Positions 1-5,716 of a stretch of 5,716 bases of DNA are shown here, in pieces; position 1 is the first letter of the stretch, and every line of letters begins with the position of its first letter. This stretch comes from JBAUHN01 sp049680295. Its GTDB lineage: Bacteria; Pseudomonadota; Alphaproteobacteria; Rhodobacterales; Rhodobacteraceae. The notes under the pieces are model-generated. The model made no database searches. It had not been told where the DNA came from and saw only the letters and a list, made by a program, of their open reading frames with translations. The stretch is taken from positions 1-5,716 of the forward strand of contig JBAUHN010000093.1 in the NCBI GenBank assembly GCA_049680295.1, read 5' to 3'. The translations under genes were made by a program, and so were the position numbers.

Positions 1-332
1 TGGCCAAGGGCTTCATTATCGCCACGCCCTTCATCGTCCGCGCGATCTCCGGCAACATCATGATGCCTGCGCTGTCTGGGGGCTTGGCAGGAAGCTACAG
101 CTTTGCGCGCGCTGCGATGGGCAATCAGCAGGCTTACAATCGGTATCTTGTTGGTGGTGCCAGTGGAGCAGAATATGCAGCACTCAGAGCACGGCAATTC
201 TTTGGAGCCCAACAAATGCCGCAACGGCCGGGAATGGCAAATGTGACACCTGCAGGGGGCAGTCCATCCACCGGAACCGGATCGCAAATGATGGCGCAAC
301 TGGCTAGGCTTGGAAGATTGGGGCGACGGTGA
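1..332 (+). CDS. VirB6/TrbL-like type IV secretion inner-membrane protein, C-terminal part (5' end outside window)
   Basis: The frame is open from base 3 to a TGA at 330-332, giving about 109 visible residues; the start lies to the left of the window. The ATG at 60 is internal, because the open frame continues upstream of it with the same hydrophobic character. The first 35 or so residues are rich in Ile, Phe, Ala and Gly (AKGFIIATPFIVRAISGNIM and on), which looks like the last membrane segment of a polytopic protein. The rest is a soluble, Gln/Gly/Ala/Pro-rich tail ending in a basic stretch (LARLGRLGRR). VirB6/TrbL proteins form part of the inner-membrane channel of conjugative T4SS and commonly end in a low-complexity polar tail. 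The VirD4 gene at the other edge of the window supports a T4SS assignment. The family call rests on this general pattern and context, not on a diagnostic motif, so another T4SS membrane protein is possible. Confidence 0.55.
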   Translation, partial: AKGFIIATPFIVRAISGNIMMPALSGGLAGSYSFARAAMGNQQAYNRYLVGGASGAEYAALRARQFFGAQQMPQRPGMANVTPAGGSPSTGTGSQMMAQLARLGRLGRR

Positions 333-362
333 TGACGTTATGTTTTGCAAGGCCGCTGAGCC

Positions 363-503
363 ATGGATGAACGAGGGTCCCATAAACACTCACCAGTAAA
401 AACCTTGCCATTGGAGCTGGTGCAAACAATCCTGCGTTCAGCAGTCAATGGGAGATCTGTCGGGCTTGGAGAGGCAATACGGGTTCTGACCAAGTCAGTC
501 TGA
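363..503 (+). CDS. Possible small protein of 46 residues, unknown function
   Basis: The frame opens with ATG at 363, closes with TGA at 501-503, and is preceded by an in-frame TGA at 357-359, so it is a complete short frame. The N-terminal third is polar and basic (MDERGSHKHSPVK). The rest alternates hydrophobic and charged residues (LPLELVQTILRSAVNGRS, then VGLGEAIRVLTKSV), compatible with two short amphipathic helices. There is no membrane segment, signal peptide or known motif that I recognise. Ribosome binding is weak: the best candidate is AAGG at 349-352, ten bases from the ATG. It lies on the same strand as gajAB, 119 bases before the gajA ATG. It could be a small T4SS or defence-associated protein, a remnant of a longer gene, or a chance frame. 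The protein-like composition is the only real support. Confidence 0.35.
   Translation: MDERGSHKHSPVKTLPLELVQTILRSAVNGRSVGLGEAIRVLTKSV
435..453 (+). repeat. Left copy of an imperfect direct repeat flanking gajAB
   Basis: CGTTCAGCAGTCAATGGGA here matches CGTCAGCGCCAATGGGA at 4229-4245 in the same orientation. The two align with 16 identities, one mismatch and two single-base gaps, and share the perfect core CAATGGGA. Together they bracket the GajA/GajB pair. This may be a trace of insertion or recombination, but a short gapped match found by eye can also arise by chance. Confidence 0.35.
486..498. repeat. Small inverted repeat (hairpin) upstream of gajA
   Basis: CTGAC and GTCAG pair perfectly around a three-base CAA loop. 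The hairpin sits at the very end of the 46-codon frame and 125 bases before the gajA start. No T-run follows, so it is not a standard intrinsic terminator. It could be a small operator half-site pair, an RNA hairpin in the leader, or chance, since a five-base stem is short. Confidence 0.3.
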
Positions 504-610
504 TTGAAGAAAAATATGCAGAGCGCGAGGGTAGCTTTCTAAATGACAATTACAGAAGGTGATTCAATGAACAGCCGCTAAAGTAATTTTTGGAGGTACG
601 ATTTGTCAGT

Positions 611-618
611 GGAGAAGG
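611..618 (+). promoter_or_regulatory. Ribosome binding site deciding the gajA start
   Basis: GGAGAAGG lies 4 bases before the ATG at 623, and its GGAG core at 611-614 lies 8 bases before it, which is good Shine-Dalgarno spacing. It supports ATG 623 over the in-frame TTG at 590, which would add 11 residues (MEVRFVSGEGT) that encode nothing more than this site and its surroundings. Confidence 0.7.
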
Positions 619-622
619 CACC

Positions 623-2557
623 ATGAAGCTCACGCATTTGCGTATATGCAACTTCCGATGCTTTGGGGGCGTCGAGACAGAAATCCCGTTAGACGATACA
701 ACGTTCATTCTTGGACCGAACGGCGCCGGTAAGACAGCGGTGCTGCAGGCGCTGGCAAGGATGTTCAGTCTCGATCCCGCACAGCGTAAGATCAGAACCT
801 CCGATTTTCATATTCCCGCCGACGAGGCGCACGATGCGGCACCAGAAGAGCGCAGTCTTTGGATCGAGGCCGATTTCGAATTTCCAGAGCTTGAGTTGGA
901 AAACGTCGATATGCCCGCGGTGCCCGGCAACTTCGCGCATATGCTCATGGTGGACAATGATGAGTTCGTCCGCGTCCGCTTCCGATTGGCAGCAACTCTC
1001 GATCAGGACGGTGATATCGAGGAAACCTTCACCTACGTTACCGAAGCTGACGAGGACGGGTTGCCCGTAGAGGAAAGCCGGGCCTCCAAGCAAGATCGCA
1101 ACGCCATTCAGGTGCATTACCTCCCTGCTCGCCGCGATCCATCGGACCATATCTCTTACTCCGCCAACGCCTTAGTGGGCCGGGCATTGCGAGCCGCCGA
1201 CTGGAGCGTCGAGCGGACTGAGGTCAATGATCTTACAGCGCAAATTACCGATGCCCTAAGTGGGAACGCCGCCATTGAAGGCATCAGCGACTCGCTGACC
1301 GACATCTGGGGCCAGCTTCACAGGGGCGAGTTTTTCGCCAACCCGTCAATCTCTTTTGCGCAAAGTGAGGTCAACGCGCTTCTCCGCCATCTGAGCCTTA
1401 CCTTCACGCCAGGCCACGGCGAGTCGCTCGTCGACTTCTCACGACTAAGCGACGGTCAGCAATCCTTGCTGTATATCTCTCTGGTGCTCGCAATGCGCGA
1501 GATCGGCGACAAGGTGCTCGCCGGTGAACTAGAAGCTTTCGACATCGACAAACTGCGGCCCGCCATCTTTACCTTAATCGCGGTCGAAGAGCCGGAGAAC
1601 AGCCTTTCACCGCACTATCTCGGGCGCGTAATCCGCGCGATTTCCGAATTTGCAAACGGTCAGAATGCACAGACCTTGGTGGCTACGCACGCCCCATCAC
1701 TTTTGCGTCGCGTCGCCCCTGAGACTATCCGCTATCTGCGGTTAGACGGCGATCGCCGAACGGTCGTCGCTCGGGTTGTTCTCCCGGAAAATGAGGACGC
1801 GGCAAAATATGTGCGTGAAGCCGTACACGCCTTCCCTGAACTATACTTTGCCCGGTTCGTCATTCTGGGTGAAGGCGACAGCGAAGAGGTCGTCCTGCCG
1901 CGGATGCTCGCTGCACGCGGCGTTCTCACGGATGATGCATCGATCTCGGTTGTCCCTTTGGGCGGGCGCCACGTCAACCATTTCTGGCGGTTACTGCATG
2001 GGCTGGGCATCCCGCACGCGACTTTGCTTGATCTCGACCTTGCCCGCTTTCAGGGTGGCTGGGGCAGGATCAAGTACGCTGCGAAGCAACTTCTGAAATA
2101 TAGCGACGTGGAGAATGCGGGCATTGACGAAGATGAAATAGCAGCCATCCCTGCTTGGAATAGCGAACAAGGACTTTTGATCGATGACGATGATTGGTTC
2201 GAGTATTTCAACGAGCGCGGCGTCTTCTTTTCGTCGCCGCTTGATCTCGACTTTATGATGATCGAGGCGTTCGCCGAAGTCTATCGAGTTGAAGATGACG
2301 AGCGCGAAGAACCAGATGAGACAACGCTCAAGGCTGTCCTCGGCAAAAAACACGATACCGTGGCAGGGCAATATACAGACGACCAGCTTCAGCTGTTCGA
2401 TGCCTACCACCGTCGCTTCAAGTTAGGCAGCAAGCCAGCTTGGCATATACGGGCAATGGCAGCGATTGATGATGCAGAAATTGCTGCGGACATGCCCGCG
2501 GCCATGACCGCGCTAATCGACTATGTCGAAACCGAGCTCGAAGGCTTACCTGAATGA
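623..2557 (+). CDS. gajA: Gabija anti-phage protein GajA-like: OLD-family ATPase with TOPRIM nuclease domain
   Basis: This 644-residue protein has an N-terminal ABC-type ATPase and a C-terminal TOPRIM nuclease domain, the OLD-family layout. The ATPase opens with MKLTHLRICNFRCFGG, typical of OLD/RecF-like proteins. It has a Walker A GPNGAGKT (31-38), an ABC-signature-like LSDGQQ (275-280), a Walker B ending in VEEPE (321-325) and a switch histidine in VATHAP (H356). The TOPRIM domain shows LGEGDSEE (415-422, metal-binding E417) and LDLD (469-472, D470 and D472). A lysine-rich GKKHD (574-578) fits the conserved downstream lysine of the family. In Gabija, GajA is a DNA-nicking endonuclease whose activity is held back by nucleotides and released when they are depleted during phage infection; it assembles with GajB. 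The stop overlaps the gajB start (ATGA), so the two are co-translated. It is longer than Bacillus cereus GajA (578 residues, from memory), with an acidic segment at 556-566. A class 2 OLD nuclease in DNA repair is the alternative reading. Confidence 0.88.
   Translation: MKLTHLRICNFRCFGGVETEIPLDDTTFILGPNGAGKTAVLQALARMFSLDPAQRKIRTSDFHIPADEAHDAAPEERSLWIEADFEFPELELENVDMPAVPGNFAHMLMVDNDEFVRVRFRLAATLDQDGDIEETFTYVTEADEDGLPVEESRASKQDRNAIQVHYLPARRDPSDHISYSANALVGRALRAADWSVERTEVNDLTAQITDALSGNAAIEGISDSLTDIWGQLHRGEFFANPSISFAQSEVNALLRHLSLTFTPGHGESLVDFSRLSDGQQSLLYISLVLAMREIGDKVLAGELEAFDIDKLRPAIFTLIAVEEPENSLSPHYLGRVIRAISEFANGQNAQTLVATHAPSLLRRVAPETIRYLRLDGDRRTVVARVVLPENEDAAKYVREAVHAFPELYFARFVILGEGDSEEVVLPRMLAARGVLTDDASISVVPLGGRHVNHFWRLLHGLGIPHATLLDLDLARFQGGWGRIKYAAKQLLKYSDVENAGIDEDEIAAIPAWNSEQGLLIDDDDWFEYFNERGVFFSSPLDLDFMMIEAFAEVYRVEDDEREEPDETTLKAVLGKKHDTVAGQYTDDQLQLFDAYHRRFKLGSKPAWHIRAMAAIDDAEIAADMPAAMTALIDYVETELEGLPE
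2540..2544 (+). promoter_or_regulatory. Ribosome binding site for gajB inside the end of gajA
   Basis: GAAGG lies 9 bases before the gajB ATG at 2554, within the last codons of gajA. Together with the ATGA overlap it favours translational coupling, which would keep the two proteins of the complex in proportion. Confidence 0.55.
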
Positions 2558-4203
2558 TTGCAGTGGAACGATGGTCTCCCGTGGATGGCTTAACGCTTGA
2601 GCCGAACGCATTGGCTGCTGCAACAGAGATTGCGCGCAATTTGGCCCTCACCGCGGGTCCCGGCGCTGGCAAGACTGAAATGTTGGCGCAACGTGCCGAC
2701 TTCCTGCTTCGCACTGGAACTTGCCGTTACCCTCGCCGGATCCTCGCCATATCGTTCAAGACTGATGCTAGCCAAAATCTCAAGGGACGCGTCCGGAAAC
2801 GCTGTGGACCTGGGCTGGCTGCGCGATTCGATAGCCACACCTTCCATGCCTTCGCTAAACGGATCATTGACCGGTTTCGCCCGGTGCTGAGCGGACGCGA
2901 TGCGCTAAACCCTGATTATTCGATTGGCCCGCGCCGTGTGCAGCACCAGTCCATCACGTTCGCCGACATGGTGCCGCTCGCTTGCAAGATCATCGAAGAC
3001 AGCCTAGTCGCCCGAAATGCGGTGCGACAGACCTATAGCCATGTCTTCCTGGATGAGTTTCAAGACTGCACGGATGAGCAATATCGCCTGATACTCGCTT
3101 GTTTCGGGGACACCCCGACAATCCTGACGGCTGTTGGCGATACCAAGCAAAGCATCATGGGCTGGGCCGGAGCGCTCGAGGGAATCTTCCATACCTTCGC
3201 CGACGCTTTCGATGCGCTGCCGCGCAATCTCTATCAGAATTTCCGTTCCGCGCCGGCGCTCCGTCGGATGCAGAATGCGATGGTCAAAGTGATGGATCCG
3301 CCAGCAGCGCTCAACGATGCCGATATCATTGGCGACGAGGGTGAGATTTGCATTCTTCGATTTGAAGATGACGATGACGAAGCCAGTGGCTTGGCGGAGC
3401 GAATCCGCGACCTGATCGACGATGGCATCGAGCCCTCCGAGATTGCGATCCTAGTCAGCAAACAACAAAGTCTTTATTGTCGGCGTCTCGTGGCTGCTTT
3501 TGAGGCGGAAGAGATTCCGTTTCGGGAAGAAGATACGAAGCAGGACTTGGCGTCGGAGCCGGTCGCCTCCCTACTCATCGATTTTCTTCTGATCGCAAGT
3601 GGCTCGCGCCAACCCTCCGCTTATCGTCGTTTGCTTGATCTGGTTGTTTTCAACCATGGCTATGACGAGGAACGAGAATATCAGCTGCGATCACGCTGGG
3701 ATCGCTTCGTAAACGAAACCAAGCAGAAGATTGCGGCGCATGAGCTCGATCTTCGGCAGATGGACGATTTGCAAGCTCTCGCCATATCACTGGTAGACAA
3801 TGTTGGGCGTGATAGTCTCATCTCTTTATCGCCGGACTATGAGCATGGCGATCGCTTCGATGAGCTCATCGCCCAAACTCTTGAGCATGCGCACATGCTG
3901 CTGCAGAGCCAAGCGGACTCATCAACAGCTCTAGCCTCATTTTCGGGTGACAGCGCTGTTCGCATTATGTCGGTGCACAAGAGTAAGGGCCTGGAGTTCG
4001 ATACGGTAGTCATCCTTGGGGTCGAAAAAGAAACCTTTTGGGGCGAGCCATCAGCGGAACGCGCAGCTTACTTCGTCGCGATCTCGCGCGCCAAACAAAG
4101 GCTTCTGCTGACTACATGCGGTCAGCGCCAGCGTCCGCAGGGAGCGAAACGCTGGTCCACTAACCGTCATGAGTACGACGAATTTCTTGCCTACGTACCG
4201 TGA
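2554..4203 (+). CDS. gajB: Gabija anti-phage protein GajB-like: UvrD/Rep-type superfamily 1 helicase
   Basis: This 549-residue protein carries the superfamily 1A helicase motifs in order. They are Walker A GPGAGKT (35-41), motif Ia around ISFKTDASQN (66-75), an HTFHAF segment (95-100) and Walker B DEFQD (167-171). Motif III is VGDTKQSIMGWAGA (194-207), followed by NFRS of motif IV (229-232), SVHKSKGLEFD of motif V (473-483) and AYFVAISRAKQRL of motif VI (505-517). No catalytic position looks lost. It is shorter than housekeeping UvrD (about 720 residues), as expected for GajB with reduced accessory domains, yet longer than Bacillus GajB (about 494, from memory). An acidic run EDDDDE lies at 271-276. 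In Gabija, GajB joins the GajA tetramer and is thought to sense or process DNA ends and nicks, which activates it. The start is the ATG overlapping the gajA stop, 9 bases after a GAAGG. The Gabija assignment rests on the gene pair, because the helicase alone would be hard to separate from other UvrD-like proteins. Confidence 0.88.
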   Translation: MIAVERWSPVDGLTLEPNALAAATEIARNLALTAGPGAGKTEMLAQRADFLLRTGTCRYPRRILAISFKTDASQNLKGRVRKRCGPGLAARFDSHTFHAFAKRIIDRFRPVLSGRDALNPDYSIGPRRVQHQSITFADMVPLACKIIEDSLVARNAVRQTYSHVFLDEFQDCTDEQYRLILACFGDTPTILTAVGDTKQSIMGWAGALEGIFHTFADAFDALPRNLYQNFRSAPALRRMQNAMVKVMDPPAALNDADIIGDEGEICILRFEDDDDEASGLAERIRDLIDDGIEPSEIAILVSKQQSLYCRRLVAAFEAEEIPFREEDTKQDLASEPVASLLIDFLLIASGSRQPSAYRRLLDLVVFNHGYDEEREYQLRSRWDRFVNETKQKIAAHELDLRQMDDLQALAISLVDNVGRDSLISLSPDYEHGDRFDELIAQTLEHAHMLLQSQADSSTALASFSGDSAVRIMSVHKSKGLEFDTVVILGVEKETFWGEPSAERAAYFVAISRAKQRLLLTTCGQRQRPQGAKRWSTNRHEYDEFLAYVP

Positions 4204-4221
4204 ACAACTAGGACGTTGGAT

Positions 4222-4236
4222 CGCATGACGTCAGCG
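4222..4236. repeat. Near-perfect palindrome downstream of gajB
   Basis: The perfect palindrome TGACGTCA (4226-4233) is extended by CGC on the left and GCG on the right, with a single extra A at 4225. It overlaps the right copy of the flanking direct repeat. It could be a protein-binding site or a recombination trace. It has no loop and no T-run, so it is not a terminator. Confidence 0.4.
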
Positions 4237-4245
4237 CCAATGGGA
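4229..4245 (+). repeat. Right copy of an imperfect direct repeat flanking gajAB
   Basis: CGTCAGCGCCAATGGGA aligns with bases 435-453 in the same orientation, with 16 identities, one mismatch and two single-base gaps. It begins 25 bases after the gajB stop, where the boundary of an inserted cassette would be expected. Confidence 0.35.
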
Positions 4246-4340
4246 CAGTTTAGGCCGCTTTGATGAGGGAGATTTGCCGCCTTGCGCTCGCAGCGAAAGA
4301 CCGCTCCCCGCCCGCCTAGCAGAAAATCGTGCCCGCCACC

Positions 4341-5716
4341 CTATCGCGCAACCAGCTTTTCACCGCCATCACCCTCTCGCAGCATCGCTTCCATGTCGTC
4401 CAAGCCATCGACAGCGGAGCGCAACTGCGCCTCATCTCGTTCCCCCGCTGCCTCAGCATCCGCAACCTGACTCCCAAAATCCATCTTCATCTGGCGTTGT
4501 TCCTCGGCGATCACAGCTTGAACGACGGGCGCGGTTTTCTTTGGAACGACATGCGCTGACGGCTGACCAGCAGCGGCCTGGTGTGCAGCGTCCACTTCGG
4601 TGTTGGGTCCGCTTTGCCCGTCCGATGGCGGCGTCATCGGCATGGCGCGCATACTCAGCGGTAGCGTGCCCTGGGCCCCGCCTCCCCCCAGTTCCGGAAA
4701 CGGCAACTCGCCCGTCTGCGCCCCGTGGATCGCCTTGAACATCCGGTCGTCGAAGTACTGGATCCGCTTTGCCCGGACCGGCATCTGGGCATCGATGACC
4801 ATGACAATCTCGTCGAGGGGCAGACGGCGCGCTTCATCTTCGGGCAACAAAGAGCTTTCTTCAGTCCGTGTGGATTGGCTGCGCCCTTCAAAGGGGTTTT
4901 TGCCGATGGACTGGGATCGCGTAATGACGGTCTTCGTGGTCTTGCCAACCGCCTTGCTCAGCTCCTCGACGGTCTTCTCATCCGAGGGCGTGAGATAGAG
5001 CTTCACGCCCGCGTTGCCCTGCAGCGCACGGCGGGTGTTCTCGCCATAGATTTCATCGAGGGCGGGGATGGTCTGAGTGACGACGGCCAGATGGCCACGA
5101 TCAGTCCGCAGGGTCTCGATGCTCTCGACCACGATGGGCATCTTGCCGAGACGATTGAACTCGTCGAGCATGATCATCACCGGCCAGGGCTCATCCGGTC
5201 CGGGGTCCTTTTCCTGCATGGCAGAAAGGAGATCGGAGAAGAAGAGCCGGATCAGGGGTGCCAGAGGTTTCACCATGAGGGGCTGGACCACGAGATAGAC
5301 CGAAAAGGGCTTCTTGCGGATCGTGCGGAAATCAAAATCCGACACCGCCGTCGCCTCGTCGATCGCCGGGTTCTGCCATTGATCGAGCCCCGAGGTCATC
5401 AGGAGCGAGACGTAGGAGGTCAGCGTGTCGTTGTTGGTTGAGGCCAGCCGGGTGAAGATCAGCTTGGCCGCCCGGTTATCCACCTCATGGCCGCGCGCGA
5501 AATACTCCTTCTGCTTGTTCCCGCCCGAGGCCGCGATGCGGTAGATCTCGCCCAAAGTCGGGCGCTTGCGCTGGAAGGCCAGCAGGCCTGCCGCCACGAA
5601 GAGATCGATCCCGCCTTTGAGGAGGCCCTGCACCCGGTCGTTGTCGCTCTGCAGGAAGAGCGTCGCGAGGAGCTGCAATTCCATCTGCTGGCGCGCGGGG
5701 TCTTTCAGTTGATAGA
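4341..5716 (-). CDS. virD4: VirD4/TraG-type conjugative coupling ATPase, C-terminal part (5' end beyond right edge)
   Basis: The minus-strand frame is open from the right edge to a TAG at 4341-4343. The ATG at 5684 is internal: at least ten more coding residues (YQLKDPARQQ) precede it, so the true start and Walker A lie outside the window. Counting from that ATG, the Walker B is VMIMLDEFNRLG (169-180), the DEFxxLG signature of coupling proteins. VVTQT (201-205) carries the conserved glutamine, and DEIYGENTRRALQGNAGVKL (210-229) is a characteristic VirD4/TraG block. The hexameric ATPase at the inner membrane links the relaxase-DNA complex to the T4SS channel. After about residue 332 the protein turns into a Pro/Ala/Gly-rich tail, then a charged helix-like end; such tails vary among coupling proteins and can contact substrates. 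It is convergent with gajB, so it is probably transcribed from a separate transfer operon to the right. GC content is higher than in the upstream part of the window. Confidence 0.92.
   Translation of the reverse strand, partial: YQLKDPARQQMELQLLATLFLQSDNDRVQGLLKGGIDLFVAAGLLAFQRKRPTLGEIYRIAASGGNKQKEYFARGHEVDNRAAKLIFTRLASTNNDTLTSYVSLLMTSGLDQWQNPAIDEATAVSDFDFRTIRKKPFSVYLVVQPLMVKPLAPLIRLFFSDLLSAMQEKDPGPDEPWPVMIMLDEFNRLGKMPIVVESIETLRTDRGHLAVVTQTIPALDEIYGENTRRALQGNAGVKLYLTPSDEKTVEELSKAVGKTTKTVITRSQSIGKNPFEGRSQSTRTEESSLLPEDEARRLPLDEIVMVIDAQMPVRAKRIQYFDDRMFKAIHGAQTGELPFPELGGGGAQGTLPLSMRAMPMTPPSDGQSGPNTEVDAAHQAAAGQPSAHVVPKKTAPVVQAVIAEEQRQMKMDFGSQVADAEAAGERDEAQLRSAVDGLDDMEAMLREGDGGEKLVAR

Larger units (their letters stand above)
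333..622. other. Intergenic region between the T4SS gene and gajA
   Basis: This 290-base stretch separates the T4SS gene from the defence pair. Its right part is clearly more AT-rich than the genes around it: by hand count bases 501-600 are 39% GC, against 62% for 1081-1140 and 72% for 5521-5580. That is what a promoter region for gajAB would look like. Candidate elements are a TTGACA-like ATGACA at 543-548 and a TATAAT-like TAAAGT at 579-584, but their spacing (30 bases) is wrong for a single sigma-70 promoter, so no promoter is called. The region also holds a 46-codon open frame (363-503), a hairpin (486-498), a 6-base inverted pair CACCAG/CTGGTG (391-396 and 417-422) and one copy of a direct repeat (435-453). 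No tRNA or other RNA gene is recognisable. Confidence 0.6.
4204..4340. other. Convergent intergenic region between gajB and virD4
   Basis: This 137-base gap lies between the stops of two convergent genes. I see no GC-rich hairpin followed by a T-run in either direction, so neither gene has an obvious intrinsic terminator here. The region includes a TGACGTCA palindrome and the right copy of the direct repeat that flanks gajAB. No small gene with a ribosome binding site is visible. Confidence 0.55.

Noticed and set aside
332..370. A 12-codon frame whose ATG overlaps the stop of the VirB6-like gene (TGATG)
   Set aside because: It is too short and has no recognisable content; the overlap alone does not support a gene.
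543..584. A sigma-70 promoter made of ATGACA (543-548) and TAAAGT (579-584)
   Set aside because: The spacing is 30 bases instead of about 17, and no better-spaced partner was found for either element.
590..622. N-terminal extension of GajA from a TTG start
   Set aside because: A strong ribosome binding site lies inside this stretch, directly before ATG 623, and the family-typical N-terminus begins there.
689..2410. Minus-strand frames within gajA (for example 689-1150 and 1991-2410)
   Set aside because: They are antisense to a gene with all its family motifs, have no recognisable domains and show no ribosome binding sites that I could find.
623..4203. Reading the pair as a housekeeping DNA repair module (RecF- or UvrD-like)
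   Set aside because: The TOPRIM motifs after the ATPase, the coupled gene order and the position between conjugation genes fit Gabija better.
4274..5441. Long plus-strand open frames opposite virD4 (for example 4274-4738 and 4725-5441)
   Set aside because: They lie antisense to a coding region with clear VirD4 motifs, have repetitive Pro/Arg/Ser composition or no recognisable domains, and are explained by the GC-rich codon pattern of virD4.
1..5716. CRISPR array, tRNA, insertion sequence or transposase
   Set aside because: No regularly spaced repeats, tRNA-like folds, terminal inverted repeats or transposase frames were visible.

Overview
This window looks like part of a mobile element, a conjugative plasmid or integrative conjugative element, from an alphaproteobacterium. 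The assignment rests on the moderately high GC content, the style of the VirD4-type coupling protein and the alphaproteobacterial look of the proteins. It is an inference from sequence style, not a database result. Genes of a type IV secretion system (T4SS) lie at both edges, and a two-gene phage-defence cassette sits between them.

Layout. Bases 1-332 (+) hold the C-terminal end of a polytopic T4SS membrane protein, most like VirB6/TrbL. Bases 333-622 form an intergenic stretch that turns AT-rich toward its right end. It contains one clean 46-codon open frame (363-503), a small hairpin and a good Shine-Dalgarno sequence for the next gene. Bases 623-2557 (+) encode a 644-residue OLD-family ATPase/TOPRIM nuclease (GajA-like). 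Bases 2554-4203 (+) encode a 549-residue UvrD/Rep-type superfamily 1 helicase (GajB-like), coupled to the first gene by an ATGA stop/start overlap. Bases 4204-4340 separate two convergent genes, show no convincing terminator and contain a TGACGTCA palindrome. From 4341 to beyond the right edge (-) runs the C-terminal two thirds or so of a VirD4/TraG coupling protein.

How the genes work together. An OLD-family nuclease directly coupled to a UvrD-like helicase is the defining composition of the Gabija anti-phage system, also called class 2 OLD. All expected ATPase, TOPRIM and helicase motifs are present, so the pair appears intact. The flanking T4SS genes point in opposite directions (VirB6-like rightward, VirD4 leftward) and would serve conjugation, so gajAB reads as cargo at the junction of two transfer modules. 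An imperfect direct repeat (435-453 and 4229-4245) brackets the cassette and may be a trace of how it arrived.

The main system is therefore a recognisable one. The less explained parts are the 46-codon frame just upstream of gajA, the flanking repeat and the extra length of both Gabija proteins relative to the Bacillus type system.
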